The notes under the pieces are model-generated. The model saw nothing but the letters and a program-made list of their open reading frames with translations. It was not told where the DNA came from and did not search any database. From NCBI GenBank assembly GCA_025362765.1, contig JANYFI010000071.1, positions 1 through 5,659 of the forward strand: 5,659 nucleotides of DNA, read 5' to 3'. The position numbers and the translations under genes were made by a program. This DNA is from Ferruginibacter sp. Its GTDB lineage: Bacteria > Bacteroidota > Bacteroidia > Chitinophagales > Chitinophagaceae. Positions 5,350 to 5,659 of this stretch are shown piece after piece (within the stretch, counting starts at the first letter, position 1; every line of letters starts with the position of its first letter).

Positions 5350-5659
5350 ATGAGTTTATTGTTAAATATTGATACGGCTACTGAAGTCGCTTGTGTGAGT
5401 ATTGCTGATAATGGCCATATTTTACAGGAAGCCATAAACAAAGAACAAAAAGACCACGCTTTTTTTTTACATACTTCTATTGACGCCCTCTGCAAAAAGG
5501 CAAACATTCATTTAAGTGAATTAAGCGCAGTTGCAGTTACAGCCGGCCCCGGCAGTTATACGGGTCTTCGGGTAGGAATGGCGGCCGCCAAAGGAATGTG
5601 TTTTGCGCTGGATGTTCCCTTAATTACAATTGGCTCACTTGATGTTATGGCCTGGCAAT
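5350..5659 (+). CDS. tsaB: tRNA t6A synthesis protein TsaB (5' part, cut by window end)
   Basis: The first 103 codons of TsaB are present; the full protein is usually about 220-240 residues, so over half lies beyond the window. TsaB is the non-catalytic partner of TsaD. With TsaE and TsaC it forms N6-threonylcarbamoyladenosine at position 37 of ANN-decoding tRNAs. The N-terminus LLLNIDTATEVACVSIAD is the first strand pair of the ASKHA (actin-like) fold. The family signature TAGPGSYTGLRVGMAAAKG sits at residues 64-82. The ATG at 5350 puts the strand Asp at residue 8, as expected; no Shine-Dalgarno is present. The frame is open throughout, including across a run of nine T at 5460-5468. It is divergent from ridA, behind the repeat-rich spacer, and no clear -7 element was seen for it. 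Confidence 0.94.
   Translation, partial: MSLLLNIDTATEVACVSIADNGHILQEAINKEQKDHAFFLHTSIDALCKKANIHLSELSAVAVTAGPGSYTGLRVGMAAAKGMCFALDVPLITIGSLDVMAWQ

Noticed and set aside
5460..5468. Run of nine T within tsaB, a possible slippage or frameshift site.
   Set aside because: The frame continues correctly into the TsaB signature after it, so there is no sign of a frameshift. Any programmed slippage or phase variation is speculative for a core tRNA-modification gene.
1..5659. tRNA or rRNA genes, CRISPR arrays, insertion sequences, toxin-antitoxin or defence genes.
   Set aside because: None was seen. The coding content is housekeeping plus the envelope pair, and nearly all space over 100 bp is explained as promoter or terminator regions.

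Overview
The window reads as an ordinary chromosomal segment of a Bacteroidota bacterium, most likely from the Chitinophagales/Chitinophagaceae. The evidence is the AT-rich DNA, near-absence of Shine-Dalgarno sequences, several good matches to the Bacteroidota -7 promoter element TAnnTTTG, and the protein flavours (UPF0104-type membrane protein next to DUF3108; greA next to a HIT protein). The assignment is inferred from style, since no rRNA or other marker gene is present.

Layout, left to right. Positions 4-31 hold a GC-rich perfect palindrome at the window edge. A leftward two-gene operon follows: a UPF0104/LPG-synthase-type membrane protein (870-1871), then a secreted DUF3108 protein (67-873), joined by an ATGA start/stop overlap. 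A 137-bp divergent spacer leads to rightward ruvC (2009-2572), which begins at TTG behind a strong Shine-Dalgarno sequence. Everything from 2577 to 5145 is leftward: HIT protein (2577-2966), greA (3044-3517), a D-2-hydroxyacid dehydrogenase (3605-4540) and ridA (4765-5145). Intrinsic terminators follow greA and the dehydrogenase. A structured divergent spacer then separates ridA from rightward tsaB (5350 onward), which is cut off by the window end.

Functionally this is housekeeping: Holliday-junction resolution (RuvC), rescue of stalled RNA polymerase (GreA), nucleotide hydrolysis (HIT), imine detoxification (RidA), tRNA t6A modification (TsaB), a probable serine-pathway or 2-oxoacid dehydrogenase, and a poorly known envelope pair. 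There is no sign of a mobile element with a transposase, a CRISPR array, a phage or a defence island.

The most interesting signal is regulatory. A strong -7 element lies just upstream of the terminator hairpin in front of greA. A greA transcript from it would begin with a terminator-like stem and U tract, an arrangement resembling the E. coli greA leader that makes the short GraL RNAs. The two palindromic elements at 4-31 and 5258-5325 are the other unexplained structures.
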